From Akkermansia muciniphila (GTDB lineage: Bacteria > Verrucomicrobiota > Verrucomicrobiia > Verrucomicrobiales > Akkermansiaceae): a DNA stretch of 45,605 nt. The stretch covers positions 1-45,605 of the forward strand of contig CAMCCX010000014.1 in the NCBI GenBank assembly GCA_945873305.1, given 5' to 3'. Positions 33,394-41,564 of this stretch are shown here, one piece after another. Position 1 is the first letter of the stretch. Every line of letters starts with the position of its first letter. The notes under the pieces are model-generated. The model was given only the letters and a program-made list of their open reading frames with translations. It ran no database searches and had not been told where the DNA came from. A program made the translations under genes and the position numbers.

Positions 33394-34797
33394 ATGGCCG
33401 CGCCCAAATCACCGAATCTGGTCTCCGTGACCACCATCAATGACGATGGTTCGCGCTATTTCCTTCATCCGGCGGACGTGAAAGGCCGGTGGACGCTGGC
33501 GAGGCGCATCGTCGGGCTGCTGCTCATCGTCGTTTACGTGCTGCTGCCGTGGATCCCGATCAACGGTAATCCGGCGGTCTTTCTCGACGTGGAAAACCGG
33601 ATGTTCCACCTCTTCGGCCTGACCTTGGTGCCCCAGGATTTGTGGGTGATGTTCTTCGCGATCAGCGGGATGGGCTTCGCGCTGTTTTTCATCACCTCGC
33701 TGCTCGGCCGGATCTGGTGCGGCTGGGCGTGTCCTTACACGGTCTTTCTGGATCATGTCTATCGACGCATCGAGCGCTGGATTGAGGGCGACGCCACCGC
33801 GCGCCGGGCGCTGCAGCAGGCTCCCTGGACGGTTGGGAAAATCGCCAAGCGCGTCACCAAGCATCTCATCTTCGTGGTCATCGCCGCGGCCATCGCGCAT
33901 GTTTTCATTTCCTACTTCGTCTCGCTGGAGCGGCTTTACGGCTTCATGCAAGAGGGTCCGCTGCAGCACGCGACCGCCTTCGGCGTCGTGCTTTTCCTCA
34001 CCCTCGTCCTGTGGTTCTGTTTCGGTTATTTCCGCGAGCAATTCTGCATCATCATGTGTCCATATGGCCGCCTCCAGAGCGCGCTAACGGACGACGACAC
34101 CATCAACATCGGCTACGACGAAAAGCGCGGCGAACCCCGCGGTGCGAAGGGCAAGGCCGAGGGCGACTGCATCGACTGCCGCCGCTGCGTGCAAGTCTGC
34201 CCGACCGGCATCGACATCCGCAACGGCCTCCAGCTCGAATGCATCGGCTGCACCGCCTGCATCGACGCGTGCGACGACATCATGACCAAGGTGGAGCGGC
34301 CGAAAGGGCTCATCCGTTATGATTCATTCAATGGATTCGCGGGAAAAAAGCGCCGCTACCTGCGCCCGCGCGTCTATGCGTATTGCGCGCTCGCCGTGCT
34401 CGGACTGGGCGCGCTCACGCTCGTCGCCTCCAACAAGGCGCGGCCGTTCACGGCGACGATTTCCCGCGCCGGCGGGGCCGGATTCTTCAGCGACGCCAGC
34501 TCGGTCCGGAACATTTACAAAGTCCGCGTCTTCAACAAACGCAACCAAACCGCCAGCATCACCATCCACCTCGGCCAGAAAACCCCGGCGGGCTATCAGC
34601 TCAGCGGAGCCGAGCAATCGTTCTCCATCGCGCCGCTCAGCGAGATGTCGCGCACCTGCGTGGTGTTTGCGCCGCTCGCCGCCTACACCGGCAGCTCGGA
34701 CATCGTCATCGAGGTCCACGCCGACCCCGGCGATGTCGTCTTGGAGAAAACCGCCCGCTTTCTTGGCCCGAATCCGCAATCCATCCCCAAGCCCTAA
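33394..34797 (+). CDS. ccoG: Cytochrome c oxidase accessory protein CcoG (FixG)
   Basis: CcoG is a membrane iron-sulfur protein needed for assembly of cbb3-type oxidase, linked to copper reduction. The 467-residue protein has membrane helices at about 30-55, 75-105, 160-185 and 195-220, the conserved WCGWACPYTVFLDHVYRRIE, a ferredoxin-like region with two cysteine clusters (CIDCRRCVQVCPTGID near 259 and CIGCTACIDAC near 286), a fifth helix near 325-345 and a C-terminal Ig-like domain. No ccoNOQP genes are in the window. Six nt after its stop begins a 46-residue membrane peptide, then a SafE-type protein, so all three are probably one operon. Confidence 0.94.
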   Translation: MAAPKSPNLVSVTTINDDGSRYFLHPADVKGRWTLARRIVGLLLIVVYVLLPWIPINGNPAVFLDVENRMFHLFGLTLVPQDLWVMFFAISGMGFALFFITSLLGRIWCGWACPYTVFLDHVYRRIERWIEGDATARRALQQAPWTVGKIAKRVTKHLIFVVIAAAIAHVFISYFVSLERLYGFMQEGPLQHATAFGVVLFLTLVLWFCFGYFREQFCIIMCPYGRLQSALTDDDTINIGYDEKRGEPRGAKGKAEGDCIDCRRCVQVCPTGIDIRNGLQLECIGCTACIDACDDIMTKVERPKGLIRYDSFNGFAGKKRRYLRPRVYAYCALAVLGLGALTLVASNKARPFTATISRAGGAGFFSDASSVRNIYKVRVFNKRNQTASITIHLGQKTPAGYQLSGAEQSFSIAPLSEMSRTCVVFAPLAAYTGSSDIVIEVHADPGDVVLEKTARFLGPNPQSIPKP

Positions 34798-34803
34798 CCA
34801 CCG

Positions 34804-34944
34804 ATGAAAACCATCTCAGAATTCGTCTCCCGCCATCCCTGGATCTATGTCGTGCTGGCCTTCCTCGTCCTGCTAACGGCGTGGTCCACGCTGATCTCCG
34901 TGGCGGTGAAATTCGCGCCAAAACAGGTTGAAGTGAAACGCTGA
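34804..34944 (+). CDS. 46-residue single-span membrane peptide after ccoG
   Basis: An ATG 6 nt after the ccoG stop opens a 46-residue frame: a short N-terminus (MKTISEFVSRHPWIY), one hydrophobic helix at about residues 15-36 (VVLAFLVLLTAWSTLISVAV) and a basic tail (KFAPKQVEVKR). Its stop TGA shares one base with the ATG of the next gene (TGATG), good evidence that it is translated and coupled. It occupies the position of ccoH/fixH in other cbb3 clusters but lacks the periplasmic FixH domain. It might be a minimal FixH-like or CcoQ/CcoS-like subunit; no homology can be shown here. Confidence 0.75.
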   Translation: MKTISEFVSRHPWIYVVLAFLVLLTAWSTLISVAVKFAPKQVEVKR

Positions 34945-35642
34945 TGACTACCGTCGCCGCCTTAGCCGCCGGACTTGTGACCAGTTTCCACTGCGTCGGC
35001 ATGTGCGGACCCATCGCGTGCGGGCTCGGCACGCTGGCGAAATCCGAGGGCGAGCGACTCACCGCCGCCTCGCTCTATCATGGCACGCGGCTCGTTTCCT
35101 ACGGCCTCATCGGCGCGCTCTGCGGCGCGCTCGGCCAGCAGCCGCTGAAGTGGTTTTTCAACTCGCCCGCCGTCTTGCTGCCGTGGGTGATGGTCGGCGT
35201 GTTGCTGGTCATGGCGTTCGGTTTGGACAAAAAAGTCCCGCGCCCGGCCATCCTCAACCGCCTCACCGCGCGCGCCCGCTTCAAGGCCTGCAAGCTCTCC
35301 GCCTACGGCGGGGCCTCGGCGATGGGGCTGCTAACACCTTTCCTGCCCTGTGGTCCGCTCTATCTGGTTTTCGGCGCGGCCCTGCTCGCCGGCTCCGCGG
35401 CGAAGGGCGCGGAGTTCACGCTCGCCTTCGGCCTCGGCACGGTGCCGCTGCTGTGGCTCGCGCAGCACCAGTTCCACCGCATCCGGGCAAAGCTCACCCC
35501 ACTCGCGATGAGCCGCCTGCGCCGCGGGCTCGCTTTCGTCGCCGCGTTGGTGCTCGCCGTCCGCCTGCACGGCACGATCCCCGCGGAATTTTTCGGCACG
35601 CCGCCCAGTGAGAAACCGGAGCTTCCGTCGTGCTGCCATTAA
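34944..35642 (+). CDS. SafE/TauE-like membrane protein (COG2836 type)
   Basis: A 232-residue integral membrane protein with about six helices. The N-terminus carries SFHCVGMCGPIACGLG (residues 14-29), the Cys/Met motif of the cbb3-associated sulfite exporter-like (DsbD-related) family, and a matching second half, TPFLPCGPLYLVFGAALLAGSA. The C-terminus ends in CCH, a possible metal ligand. Members near ccoG are thought to help copper delivery for oxidase assembly; the exact substrate is unknown. It overlaps the small peptide gene by 1 nt and is followed after 2 nt by a hairpin repeat that probably ends transcription. Confidence 0.85.
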   Translation: MTTVAALAAGLVTSFHCVGMCGPIACGLGTLAKSEGERLTAASLYHGTRLVSYGLIGALCGALGQQPLKWFFNSPAVLLPWVMVGVLLVMAFGLDKKVPRPAILNRLTARARFKACKLSAYGGASAMGLLTPFLPCGPLYLVFGAALLAGSAAKGAEFTLAFGLGTVPLLWLAQHQFHRIRAKLTPLAMSRLRRGLAFVAALVLAVRLHGTIPAEFFGTPPSEKPELPSCCH

Positions 35643-35644
35643 CT

Positions 35645-35670
35645 CCCGGCTGAGACAGCCGGGACACTTT
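35645..35670 (+). terminator. Hairpin repeat unit acting as terminator of the ccoG operon
   Basis: CCCGGCTG (35645-35652), loop AGA, CAGCCGGG (35656-35663), then ACACTTT. It begins 2 nt after the SafE-like stop. The same unit forms both arms of the inverted pair behind lspA at 20952-21012, in the same orientation relative to the gene it follows. The T-run here is only three long, so termination is probably weaker. Confidence 0.65.
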
Positions 35671-35717
35671 CACAGTCGAATCTTGATCGTTGGCCCGGAT
35701 GGCGGGATGTTCGGCGC

Positions 35718-36461
35718 GTGCCTGCCTCGATTTCCGAAACTCCGCCCGCCGGCATCGCCTTGTTCGATCTCGACGGCACCTTGATTGCCTGGGACTGCCA
35801 GTTGTTATTCCGGCATTTCGTCGTTCGCCGCGAGCCGTGGCGGAGGATTTTTTTGCCGGTATTTCTGGCGTTCCTGCCGTTGGCGGGGCTGTTGGAGGCG
35901 GCCGGAATGAAGCGGGTTTTCCTCAGTTATTTGTGGCGGATGGACCGCGAAACCCTCGCCGGTTACTCGCGGGAATTCGCGGCGGCGCTGATGCCGGCGA
36001 TCTATCCGGAGCTGCGCGGAAAGCTGGAACGCCACCGCGCCGCCGGCCATTTCCTGATCCTCGCCTCCGCCAGCCCGGAGTTTTACGTGGCGGAGATCGG
36101 CCGCGAACTCGGCTTCGATCTCACGCTCGGCACGCCCGTCGAGCTGGGAGCGTTTTTCCCGGATTTGGAAAATAACAAGGGCGCGGCGAAGGTGGAGCGC
36201 TTGAAGGAAATACTACCCGCGTCGTATTTCGAAAACGGCAAGTTGCGACATTGCCATGGCTACACCGACAGTTGCGCGGACTTGCCGATGCTCGCGCTTT
36301 GTGACTCCGTCACCGTCGTCAACCCGTCGCCCCGGCTCACCGCCATCGCGGAGAAATCAGGCTGGGAAATCGTCCGCCCGGAGCGCCCGTGGAAGTGCCG
36401 GATCGGATTCGCCCGCCGCGCGCTCGCGCTGCTCCTCGGCCTCGGTCAGAGTTCGACCTGA
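35718..36461 (+). CDS. HAD-IB family phosphatase (phosphoserine phosphatase-like)
   Basis: A 247-residue haloacid dehalogenase superfamily hydrolase, subfamily IB. Motif I is ALFDLDGTLI with nucleophile Asp17 and acid/base Asp19; motif II is LILASASPEFY; motif III includes Lys and GYTDSCADLPMLALCDSVTVVNP with the metal-binding Asp residues. The cap region (about 25-95) is hydrophobic and contains a possible membrane-associating segment (RIFLPVFLAFLPLAGLL). The substrate cannot be deduced; similar proteins act on small phosphates or lysophospholipids. A GTG at 35718 is the start. The gene end overlaps the convergent Nudix gene by 16 nt. Confidence 0.85.
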   Translation: MPASISETPPAGIALFDLDGTLIAWDCQLLFRHFVVRREPWRRIFLPVFLAFLPLAGLLEAAGMKRVFLSYLWRMDRETLAGYSREFAAALMPAIYPELRGKLERHRAAGHFLILASASPEFYVAEIGRELGFDLTLGTPVELGAFFPDLENNKGAAKVERLKEILPASYFENGKLRHCHGYTDSCADLPMLALCDSVTVVNPSPRLTAIAEKSGWEIVRPERPWKCRIGFARRALALLLGLGQSST

Positions 36462-36910
36462 AAGAAGTCCCGCATGACTTCCCGGTAAACGTCGCGCTTG
36501 AAGGCGGGCAGCCAGTCGAGGTCGAATTCCACCGGCAGAATCCATCGGTAAGCGCGGAATTCCGGTTGTTTTTGACGCACGTTGACCTGCGGCGCGTCCG
36601 CCTTCAGATGGCAGAGGAAATAGGTTTGTTCCTGGCCGTGGCTGCCGTGCTTGCGGAGTTTTTTGCCGCGCGCGCCCTGCGGATAAAGGTAGCGGTAGCC
36701 TTCGCGGCGGTCGATCACCTCGTAGTGTTTCGCCTCCAGCCCGACTTCTTCGCGGACCTCGCGGAACAGCGCTTCTTCGAGAGTTTCGCCCGCATCGACT
36801 CCGCCTTGTGGAAATTGCCACGCGCCCGGAATCGTCCAGCGCTCGCAAATCAGCAGGTTGCCCGCTGAGTTCACGACCAATGCGGCGACATTTGGACGGT
36901 AACGAACCAT
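36446..36910 (-). CDS. RppH-type Nudix hydrolase
   Basis: A 154-residue Nudix protein of the RNA pyrophosphohydrolase group, which removes pyrophosphate from mRNA 5' ends and starts decay; the related diadenosine polyphosphate hydrolases look alike. RYRPNVAALVVNSAGNLLICER opens the fold, WQFPQGGVDAGE precedes catalysis, and the Nudix box runs from Gly36 to Leu58 (GETLEEALFREVREEVGL) with all consensus residues. The C-terminal region PEFRAYRWILPVEFDLDWLPAFKRDVYREVM matches RppH well. The ATG at 36910 is chosen over an upstream frame with no conserved sequence. Divergent from the histidine kinase gene. Confidence 0.87.
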   Translation of the reverse strand: MVRYRPNVAALVVNSAGNLLICERWTIPGAWQFPQGGVDAGETLEEALFREVREEVGLEAKHYEVIDRREGYRYLYPQGARGKKLRKHGSHGQEQTYFLCHLKADAPQVNVRQKQPEFRAYRWILPVEFDLDWLPAFKRDVYREVMRDFFQVEL

Positions 36911-37090
36911 GGCGTTTAGATGCCGTGTTAGCTCGAATGTGACAATCCTTAACTTGAGCGGATCGTGACGAGCCCTTGCGTCACTTCTATCAGCGCGAGT
37001 TCGGCGCACGCATCCGGGGACCTTATTGACGGCCGGGTCTTTCAATTCATCGCTCGACCTCGTCCATTTCGTGAGCTATTGGATGGAAGA

Positions 37091-38119
37091 GTGAAAACCA
37101 TCGTCACCATCGGGTCTGACCGTGCTTCCGAGCACAGTCAGCAGGTGCACGGAGCTCGCCCCCGACGTCGCTGGTCGCTGCCGGAGGTGAGAATCGTGGT
37201 GATCTATTTCATCGCCGCCAGCCTCTGGATCGTGGGATCCGACTTGGTCCTGACCAAGTCCACCGTGGATGAAGCGGAATCGGGTTTCATCCAAACCCTC
37301 AAGGGGCTGAACTTCGTCATCACCACCGCCATTCTGTTATTTTTGGTGTTGCGGCACGCCTACAGCGGATGGCGTCACGCCGAGCGGGAACGCGTCACGG
37401 TGATCGACCAAGCCCGCGAAAAATTCCGCAAGCTCTCCTCACACGTCCAGTCGCTGCGCGAAAAGGACCGCACTTGGATCGCCCGCGAAATCCACGACGA
37501 GCTCGGGCAGTTGCTCACCGGCATCCAGATGCAGCTGCGTTTGATCGAAAGCCGTCTCGAAGAACGCGACGAGCGCGCTTTGAACCCGATCATCGACAAG
37601 CTGGTGGAGACTTCCAATCTGGTCGATGCCACGATCGCCTCGGTCCAGCGGATTTCCGCCGGCCTGCGTCCGAGCGCGTTGGACCATCTGGGACTCGCGG
37701 CCGCCCTTACCGAGGAAGCCGAGCAGTTTTCCAGCCGCACGGGCATTCCTTGCTCCATCGCAATCACGGATGTCCCGCCCGCGCTGCCGCCGGAAATTTC
37801 CACCTCGGTGTTCCGGATTTTCCAGGAAGCCCTGACCAACGTCGCCCGCCACTCGGAAGCCCGCAAAGTCGACGCCGCGCTCTCCGTGAGCGACAACGTG
37901 CTCGTGCTGACGGTCCATGATGACGGCAAGGGCATCGATCCGTCAGTCGTCGAGGATCCGCGTTCGCTCGGCTTGATCGGGATGCTCGAGCGGGCTGAAA
38001 ACGTCGGCGGCCATGTGGTTCTCGCCCGCCACCCGGAAAAAGGAACCGAGGTGACCTTGACGCTGCCTTTGCCGGACCAGACCCAACTCGATTCACTCCA
38101 TGAAAATCCTGATCATTGA
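37091..38119 (+). CDS. NarL-type sensor histidine kinase
   Basis: A membrane sensor kinase of 342 residues from the GTG at 37091. Two helices at about 36-52 (VIYFIAASLWIVGSDLV) and 74-90 enclose a very short periplasmic loop; this W-I-x-x-S-D ... TLKG module is known from many two-helix sensors. Then come a coiled coil, the HisKA_3 dimerisation domain with phospho-acceptor His135 in REIHDELGQLLTG, and the ATPase domain ending DDGKGIDPSVVEDPRSLGLIGMLERA. An open frame continues back to a GTG at 36965, but those 42 codons use third bases and rare codons unlike the rest. It overlaps the response regulator by 20 nt, so they are a pair. Confidence 0.88.
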   Translation: MKTIVTIGSDRASEHSQQVHGARPRRRWSLPEVRIVVIYFIAASLWIVGSDLVLTKSTVDEAESGFIQTLKGLNFVITTAILLFLVLRHAYSGWRHAERERVTVIDQAREKFRKLSSHVQSLREKDRTWIAREIHDELGQLLTGIQMQLRLIESRLEERDERALNPIIDKLVETSNLVDATIASVQRISAGLRPSALDHLGLAAALTEEAEQFSSRTGIPCSIAITDVPPALPPEISTSVFRIFQEALTNVARHSEARKVDAALSVSDNVLVLTVHDDGKGIDPSVVEDPRSLGLIGMLERAENVGGHVVLARHPEKGTEVTLTLPLPDQTQLDSLHENPDH

Positions 38120-38729
38120 TGATCACGCCATTGTGAGGCGCGGCATGGCTTCGTTGCTGCAGGAGCATTTCAAAGGTGTGGAAATCGGCGAGGCGGAGGA
38201 CGCCAAAACCGGCCTTGCGGCGGTGATGAAGCAGCCTTGGGATTTGGCGATGGTGGACATCAACATGCCCGGCCGCAACGGACTCGAACTGATCCAAGAG
38301 CTCAAGGTCGAGAAGCCGACATTGCCCGTCCTCGTCATCAGCAGCCATTTGGAAAAGGACTACGCCCTGCGCGCCCTCAAGTCGGGCGCCGTGGGCTACG
38401 TCTCCAAACAAAGCGCGGCGGACGTCTTGGTCACCGCGGTCCAGCGGGTCCTCTCGGGCCGGCGCTACATCAGTCCGGCGCTCGCCGAGCAACTGGCTGG
38501 CGCGCTCGCCGGCGAATCCGCCGCCACTTCCCACGAAGCGCTGTCCAACCGCGAACTCCAAGTGCTCCGGCTCATCGCGATGGGCAAATCGATCAAGGAA
38601 ATCAGCGCCGATCTCGCGTTGAGCGCCAAAACGGTGGCCACCTACCGCAGCCGGATCGCCGAGAAAATGGGCTTGTCGTCCAATGTCGAACTCACCCGCT
38701 ACGCGATGCAGCACGGTTTGGTGGATTGA
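38100..38729 (+). CDS. LuxR/NarL-family response regulator
   Basis: A 209-residue DNA-binding response regulator. The receiver domain (1-120) starts MKILIIDDHAIVRRGMASLL, with phospho-acceptor Asp53 in MVDINMPGRNG, and has the conserved Lys in GYVSKQSA. The LuxR-type helix-turn-helix is at about 143-205: LSNRELQVLRLIAMGKSIKEISADLALSAKTVATYRSRI. It overlaps the kinase gene, its cognate partner. Targets are unknown. A hairpin directly after the gene (38745-38762) could be a binding site or RNA structure. Confidence 0.93.
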   Translation: MKILIIDDHAIVRRGMASLLQEHFKGVEIGEAEDAKTGLAAVMKQPWDLAMVDINMPGRNGLELIQELKVEKPTLPVLVISSHLEKDYALRALKSGAVGYVSKQSAADVLVTAVQRVLSGRRYISPALAEQLAGALAGESAATSHEALSNRELQVLRLIAMGKSIKEISADLALSAKTVATYRSRIAEKMGLSSNVELTRYAMQHGLVD

Positions 38730-38744
38730 GCATTCCCGGCAAAT

Positions 38745-38762
38745 GTAGGTATTTTTACCTAC
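38745..38762. other. GTAGGTA-TTTT-TACCTAC hairpin after the response regulator
   Basis: A perfect 7-bp inverted repeat with a 4-nt loop, 16 nt after the response regulator stop. The following bases, CCTGAAAATAGG, can form a competing shorter hairpin. There is no T-run, so it is not a standard terminator. It could be a regulator operator or an RNA 3' structure. Confidence 0.5.
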
Positions 38763-38832
38763 CTGAAAATAGGCATAACACCGCTTTCGATCCTGAAAAT
38801 CTGGGGAATACTGCGGGTGTTGGTTATGTGTT

Positions 38833-38925
38833 TATAAAGTTTGCCCGAGATCCGCGAGTGAGGGTCGCGGTACGGCAAAAAAAGGAACGCCGTCTTTCCG
38901 GGGGGGAGGGCGGCGTTCTGCTTTT
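38833..38925 (+). ncRNA. Candidate small RNA between the response regulator and the M15 gene
   Basis: TATAAA at 38833-38838 could be a -10 element. Downstream are a short hairpin CCGCGA/TCGCGG (38852-38857, 38865-38870), an A7 run and a strong hairpin with a T4 tail. Together they would give an RNA of roughly 80 nt. No -35 match and no family resemblance was found, so this is a structural hypothesis only. Confidence 0.2.
38877..38925. terminator. Bidirectional terminator, mainly for the M15 peptidase gene
   Basis: GAACGCCG (38885-38892) pairs with CGGCGTTC (38911-38918). On the minus strand the hairpin is followed by seven Ts (the A-run at 38877-38883), an ideal intrinsic terminator 30-odd nt after the peptidase stop. 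On the plus strand TGCTTTT follows, giving a weaker terminator. Confidence 0.85.
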
Positions 38926-38955
38926 CCAAGTGAAGCTTTCAAAGGAAGCGGAAGC

Positions 38956-39633
38956 TCACCAGTCCATGTTCTCGCCGCGCGAGTCGATGTGGGTGAAATT
39001 CCAGTAACCGCCGACGCCGCCTTTGAAGAGGCCGCGGCTCCGCAGATTCCGCGCCGCGGCGGCCACTTGGGAGGCGCGCGCCGGGAATTTCACGTCCACG
39101 GCGACGTTCGCCTGGTGCCATGAGCCGGACTTGGCCCCGTCGCAATGCGCGTTGTAGGCCGGGCAGCGGTAGGCGGAAATGATTTCCACCTCGCTGACAT
39201 TCATTTCAAGAGCGATCCGGTCGGCGACGCGCAGCGTGTATCCCATCCGCGTCCACCAGTTTCTTGGCGGCAAAGTGTTCCAAATCGAGCCGTGCGACTT
39301 GGCATGAGCCTCGATCACCTGCTGCGGCGAGATGCTCTTCAGTCTCAGATTCGTGAGATAGCGGCTGTATTCCGGCAGCGACGAACCCTGTTTCCGCGCC
39401 CATTCCTCGGGCACTCCGGAAAGGTCGAGCCGCGGGCTTTCCGGGCGAACGCCTTGGCGGGCTTGAGTCTGGACGGTCACTTTCGGCGCGGAACCACTCG
39501 GAGAACTGGCGGCGCTGGCCGATGTGGAAGGAACGAGCAATCCGAGGCCGGCAAGTCCGAGACCCCCGATGACGCGGCGGCGGTCGATCGGATTGGCTTC
39601 AAAAGGAGATGAGAACGTTTCAGGGAAAATCAT
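38956..39633 (-). CDS. Tat-exported M15-like (YcbK/DUF882) peptidase
   Basis: A 225-residue exported protein related to the M15 zinc D-Ala-D-Ala peptidases. The N-terminus carries a twin-arginine-like signal, DRRRVIGGLGLAGLGLLVP (18-34 core), ending near AASAA. The catalytic domain (about 90-225) contains ISAYRCPAYNAHCDG, WHQANVAVDVKF with His173 and Asp180, and a C-terminal GYWNFTHIDSRGENMDW with His215 and Asp217, fitting the zinc ligands HxxxxxxD...HxD. It should act in the periplasm on peptidoglycan stem peptides. The ATG at 39633 starts the signal. It is followed by a strong terminator and lies downstream of lnt in the same direction. Confidence 0.83.
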   Translation of the reverse strand: MIFPETFSSPFEANPIDRRRVIGGLGLAGLGLLVPSTSASAASSPSGSAPKVTVQTQARQGVRPESPRLDLSGVPEEWARKQGSSLPEYSRYLTNLRLKSISPQQVIEAHAKSHGSIWNTLPPRNWWTRMGYTLRVADRIALEMNVSEVEIISAYRCPAYNAHCDGAKSGSWHQANVAVDVKFPARASQVAAAARNLRSRGLFKGGVGGYWNFTHIDSRGENMDW

Positions 39634-39756
39634 GAGAAATTTAGAGGAAAGGCGCGTGCGGACCGAAAGCGGATTGCATGCCGAAGCGCCATTTTTCCGC
39701 CGCGAAGAGCTGGCGAATTCCCGTGGAACCAAGCAGGCGGAGCCGATGCGACAAGC

Positions 39757-39775
39757 AAAAAAGCCCAGTCGGGAC
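39757..39775 (-). terminator. Weak terminator after lnt
   Basis: On the minus strand GTCC, loop CGACT, GGGC and then six Ts lie about 15 nt after the lnt stop. The stem is only four base pairs, one of them T-G, so termination would be partial. Confidence 0.3.
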
Positions 39776-39789
39776 CTAATTTTCCGGCA

Positions 39790-41457
39790 TTACCGCCTGA
39801 ATTCCCGGCTGAAAACCGCCAAAACCAGCCCCGTCGCCGCCAGTCCGAGGATCCCCCAATCGCCGATCACCGCGAACAGCGAAAAGCTCGGACGAAGGGG
39901 AATTTTCAGCTCAGTGAGCAGCGAGCCGCGAGTGAAATGACTGCCCTTTTCATCCGTCAGAATCTGCTGCTGCCAGGAATTCGGATCATCGGCAGATCCG
40001 GTGGAATCGAGCGCCGCGCTGACCCCGCTGTTCGCGCAACGCAGCATCGGCCGCCGCAACTCGATGGCGCGGAAGCGCGCGTTGGCGAAATGCTGGGCCG
40101 CCGCCGGGGACTCTTTGAACCAGCCGTCATTGGTCACGTTGATGATCACTTGTGGCCCCGACCGGGTGAATTTCCGCACCAGCCGGCCCACGGTGTCTTC
40201 GAAGCAGACCGTCGGGATCGCGCCGATGACCGTCCCGCCTGCGGGGATCGGCAGCGGCTCGACCGAGTCGCCCGGCGTAAAGGAGCCGCCAAATTCCACT
40301 CCGGCTTGCTGCTCGTAGATTTTTTTCAAAAACGGGATCGAGTCCACAAACGGGATCGTCTCGCCGAAAATCACCAGATGCCGCTTGCGGTAGGTCTGGA
40401 GCTCGTCTGACGGCGACATCACCGCGATGGAATTGTAGGCGCGGCCCTTCGTTTTCATCACCAGTTGGTCGCCGGATTTCTCCGCCTCCAACTCGTTGAC
40501 GCCGTAAATGAGGGAAAACGGACCCGCCGTGCGAACCTGCGCGATCGTGTCGAGATTGATCTGCCAGGTCCCCCACCCGCCGTCGGTCGTGCGGAGAATC
40601 CGGCCCGTCAGCGCGCTTTCCGGCCACAGCACCCAGTCCGGCCACTTGGCGGAAATTTCGCCCTGCGGCGACTTCATCGCATCGAGTGCTTTCAAGGTTT
40701 CGTCCTCATAGGCTTGGTGGACCTGCAGGTCGGTCCACAACACCCGCGCCGCGTCCTGCGGGATGTTGATCTGCACCAGCAGCGTCTTCAACCGCACCGA
40801 TTCCGCCCGTTCCTCGTCGGCGATCCGCGCCCTGCCGTAGCCATACATGGAAATCACCAGCAACGCCGCGACCGCCAGATCCCACCGGATTCCGGATTTG
40901 CGCAGGATCAGCTGCCGGCCCGCTTGCGCCACGACCGACTGGAAAAACACCAGCATCAGCGAAAGCCCGGCCACGCCCAGCAGATCCGCGGCCTGCGCCA
41001 TCACCCGCGCCTCGTGGAACGCCACGCCCAGCCCGTTCCAGCCGAAGCCCGTGAACAACCAGCCCCGCAGCCATTCCAGTCCGGCCCACACCGCGCCCAG
41101 ACAGAACGCCACCCGCAAACTCGCCCCGGCACTTTCCGCTTTCCCGAGCTTCGCCGCGAACGCCCCGAACAGCCCCCAGAAAATCCCCAGATACAGCGGC
41201 AGCAGCACCATCCCGAGCGGCGACACCACCGCCAGCCACCGGAGCTGGATCAGGCAGCACACCAATCCCGCCAAATACCCAAGGGCAAATCCTGTCCAGC
41301 CCGCGCGCTTTCCCTCCACCGAGCTCAAAGCCGCAAGCAACGGCAGCATCGCCACCCACGCCAACGCCGAGAAATCAAACGGCGGAACCAGCCCCGCCAC
41401 CAACAAGCCGCTAAGCACCGCCGCCGCGATCCGCATCCATCCCGAGCCACTTTTCAT
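39790..41457 (-). CDS. lnt: Apolipoprotein N-acyltransferase Lnt
   Basis: Lnt adds the third acyl chain to lipoproteins in the inner membrane, after LspA cleavage. The 555-residue protein has five to six N-terminal membrane helices (to about residue 200), a nitrilase-like periplasmic catalytic domain (about 220-510) and a last helix. Seen are the N-terminal PPFDFSALAWVAMLPLL, the active-site Glu in DWVLWPESALTG, the Lys region YNSIAVMSP...KRHLVIFGE, and the nucleophile Cys in PTVCFEDTVGR. The start at 41457 overlaps a short upstream frame by 4 nt (ATGA), suggesting it was coupled to another gene. Confidence 0.94.
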   Translation of the reverse strand: MKSGSGWMRIAAAVLSGLLVAGLVPPFDFSALAWVAMLPLLAALSSVEGKRAGWTGFALGYLAGLVCCLIQLRWLAVVSPLGMVLLPLYLGIFWGLFGAFAAKLGKAESAGASLRVAFCLGAVWAGLEWLRGWLFTGFGWNGLGVAFHEARVMAQAADLLGVAGLSLMLVFFQSVVAQAGRQLILRKSGIRWDLAVAALLVISMYGYGRARIADEERAESVRLKTLLVQINIPQDAARVLWTDLQVHQAYEDETLKALDAMKSPQGEISAKWPDWVLWPESALTGRILRTTDGGWGTWQINLDTIAQVRTAGPFSLIYGVNELEAEKSGDQLVMKTKGRAYNSIAVMSPSDELQTYRKRHLVIFGETIPFVDSIPFLKKIYEQQAGVEFGGSFTPGDSVEPLPIPAGGTVIGAIPTVCFEDTVGRLVRKFTRSGPQVIINVTNDGWFKESPAAAQHFANARFRAIELRRPMLRCANSGVSAALDSTGSADDPNSWQQQILTDEKGSHFTRGSLLTELKIPLRPSFSLFAVIGDWGILGLAATGLVLAVFSREFRR

Positions 41458-41564
41458 GCCGTGAGCATCACCGGACCGCGCCGCTTGGTCCACTTCGAAT
41501 CAATCATTCCCGGATGCCGCAGGTCCGTCAGCACGGTGCTAAATTCTTCTTGAATTTTCAGAAT
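41454..41564 (-). pseudogene. Short ORF coupled to lnt; likely 3' remnant
   Basis: A 36-residue open frame ends in a TGA overlapping the lnt ATG (ATGA). It reads EEFSTVLTDLRHPG and then IDSKWTKRRGPVMLTA, with natural codon use, and looks like the C-terminus of a soluble protein. No ATG lies in its first part; it opens after a TAA in an AT-rich palindrome. I do not recognise the family. The most economical reading is the tail of a gene whose 5' part has been deleted. Confidence 0.35.

Noticed and set aside
36965-37090. N-terminal extension of the histidine kinase from the GTG at 36965
   Set aside because: Third codon positions and rare codons there differ from the rest of the gene, and it would leave only 54 nt for two divergent promoters.
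40465-41553. 362-codon plus-strand frame opposite lnt
   Set aside because: Composition is Arg/His/Pro/Gln-rich as expected for an antisense shadow; lnt has all catalytic residues.
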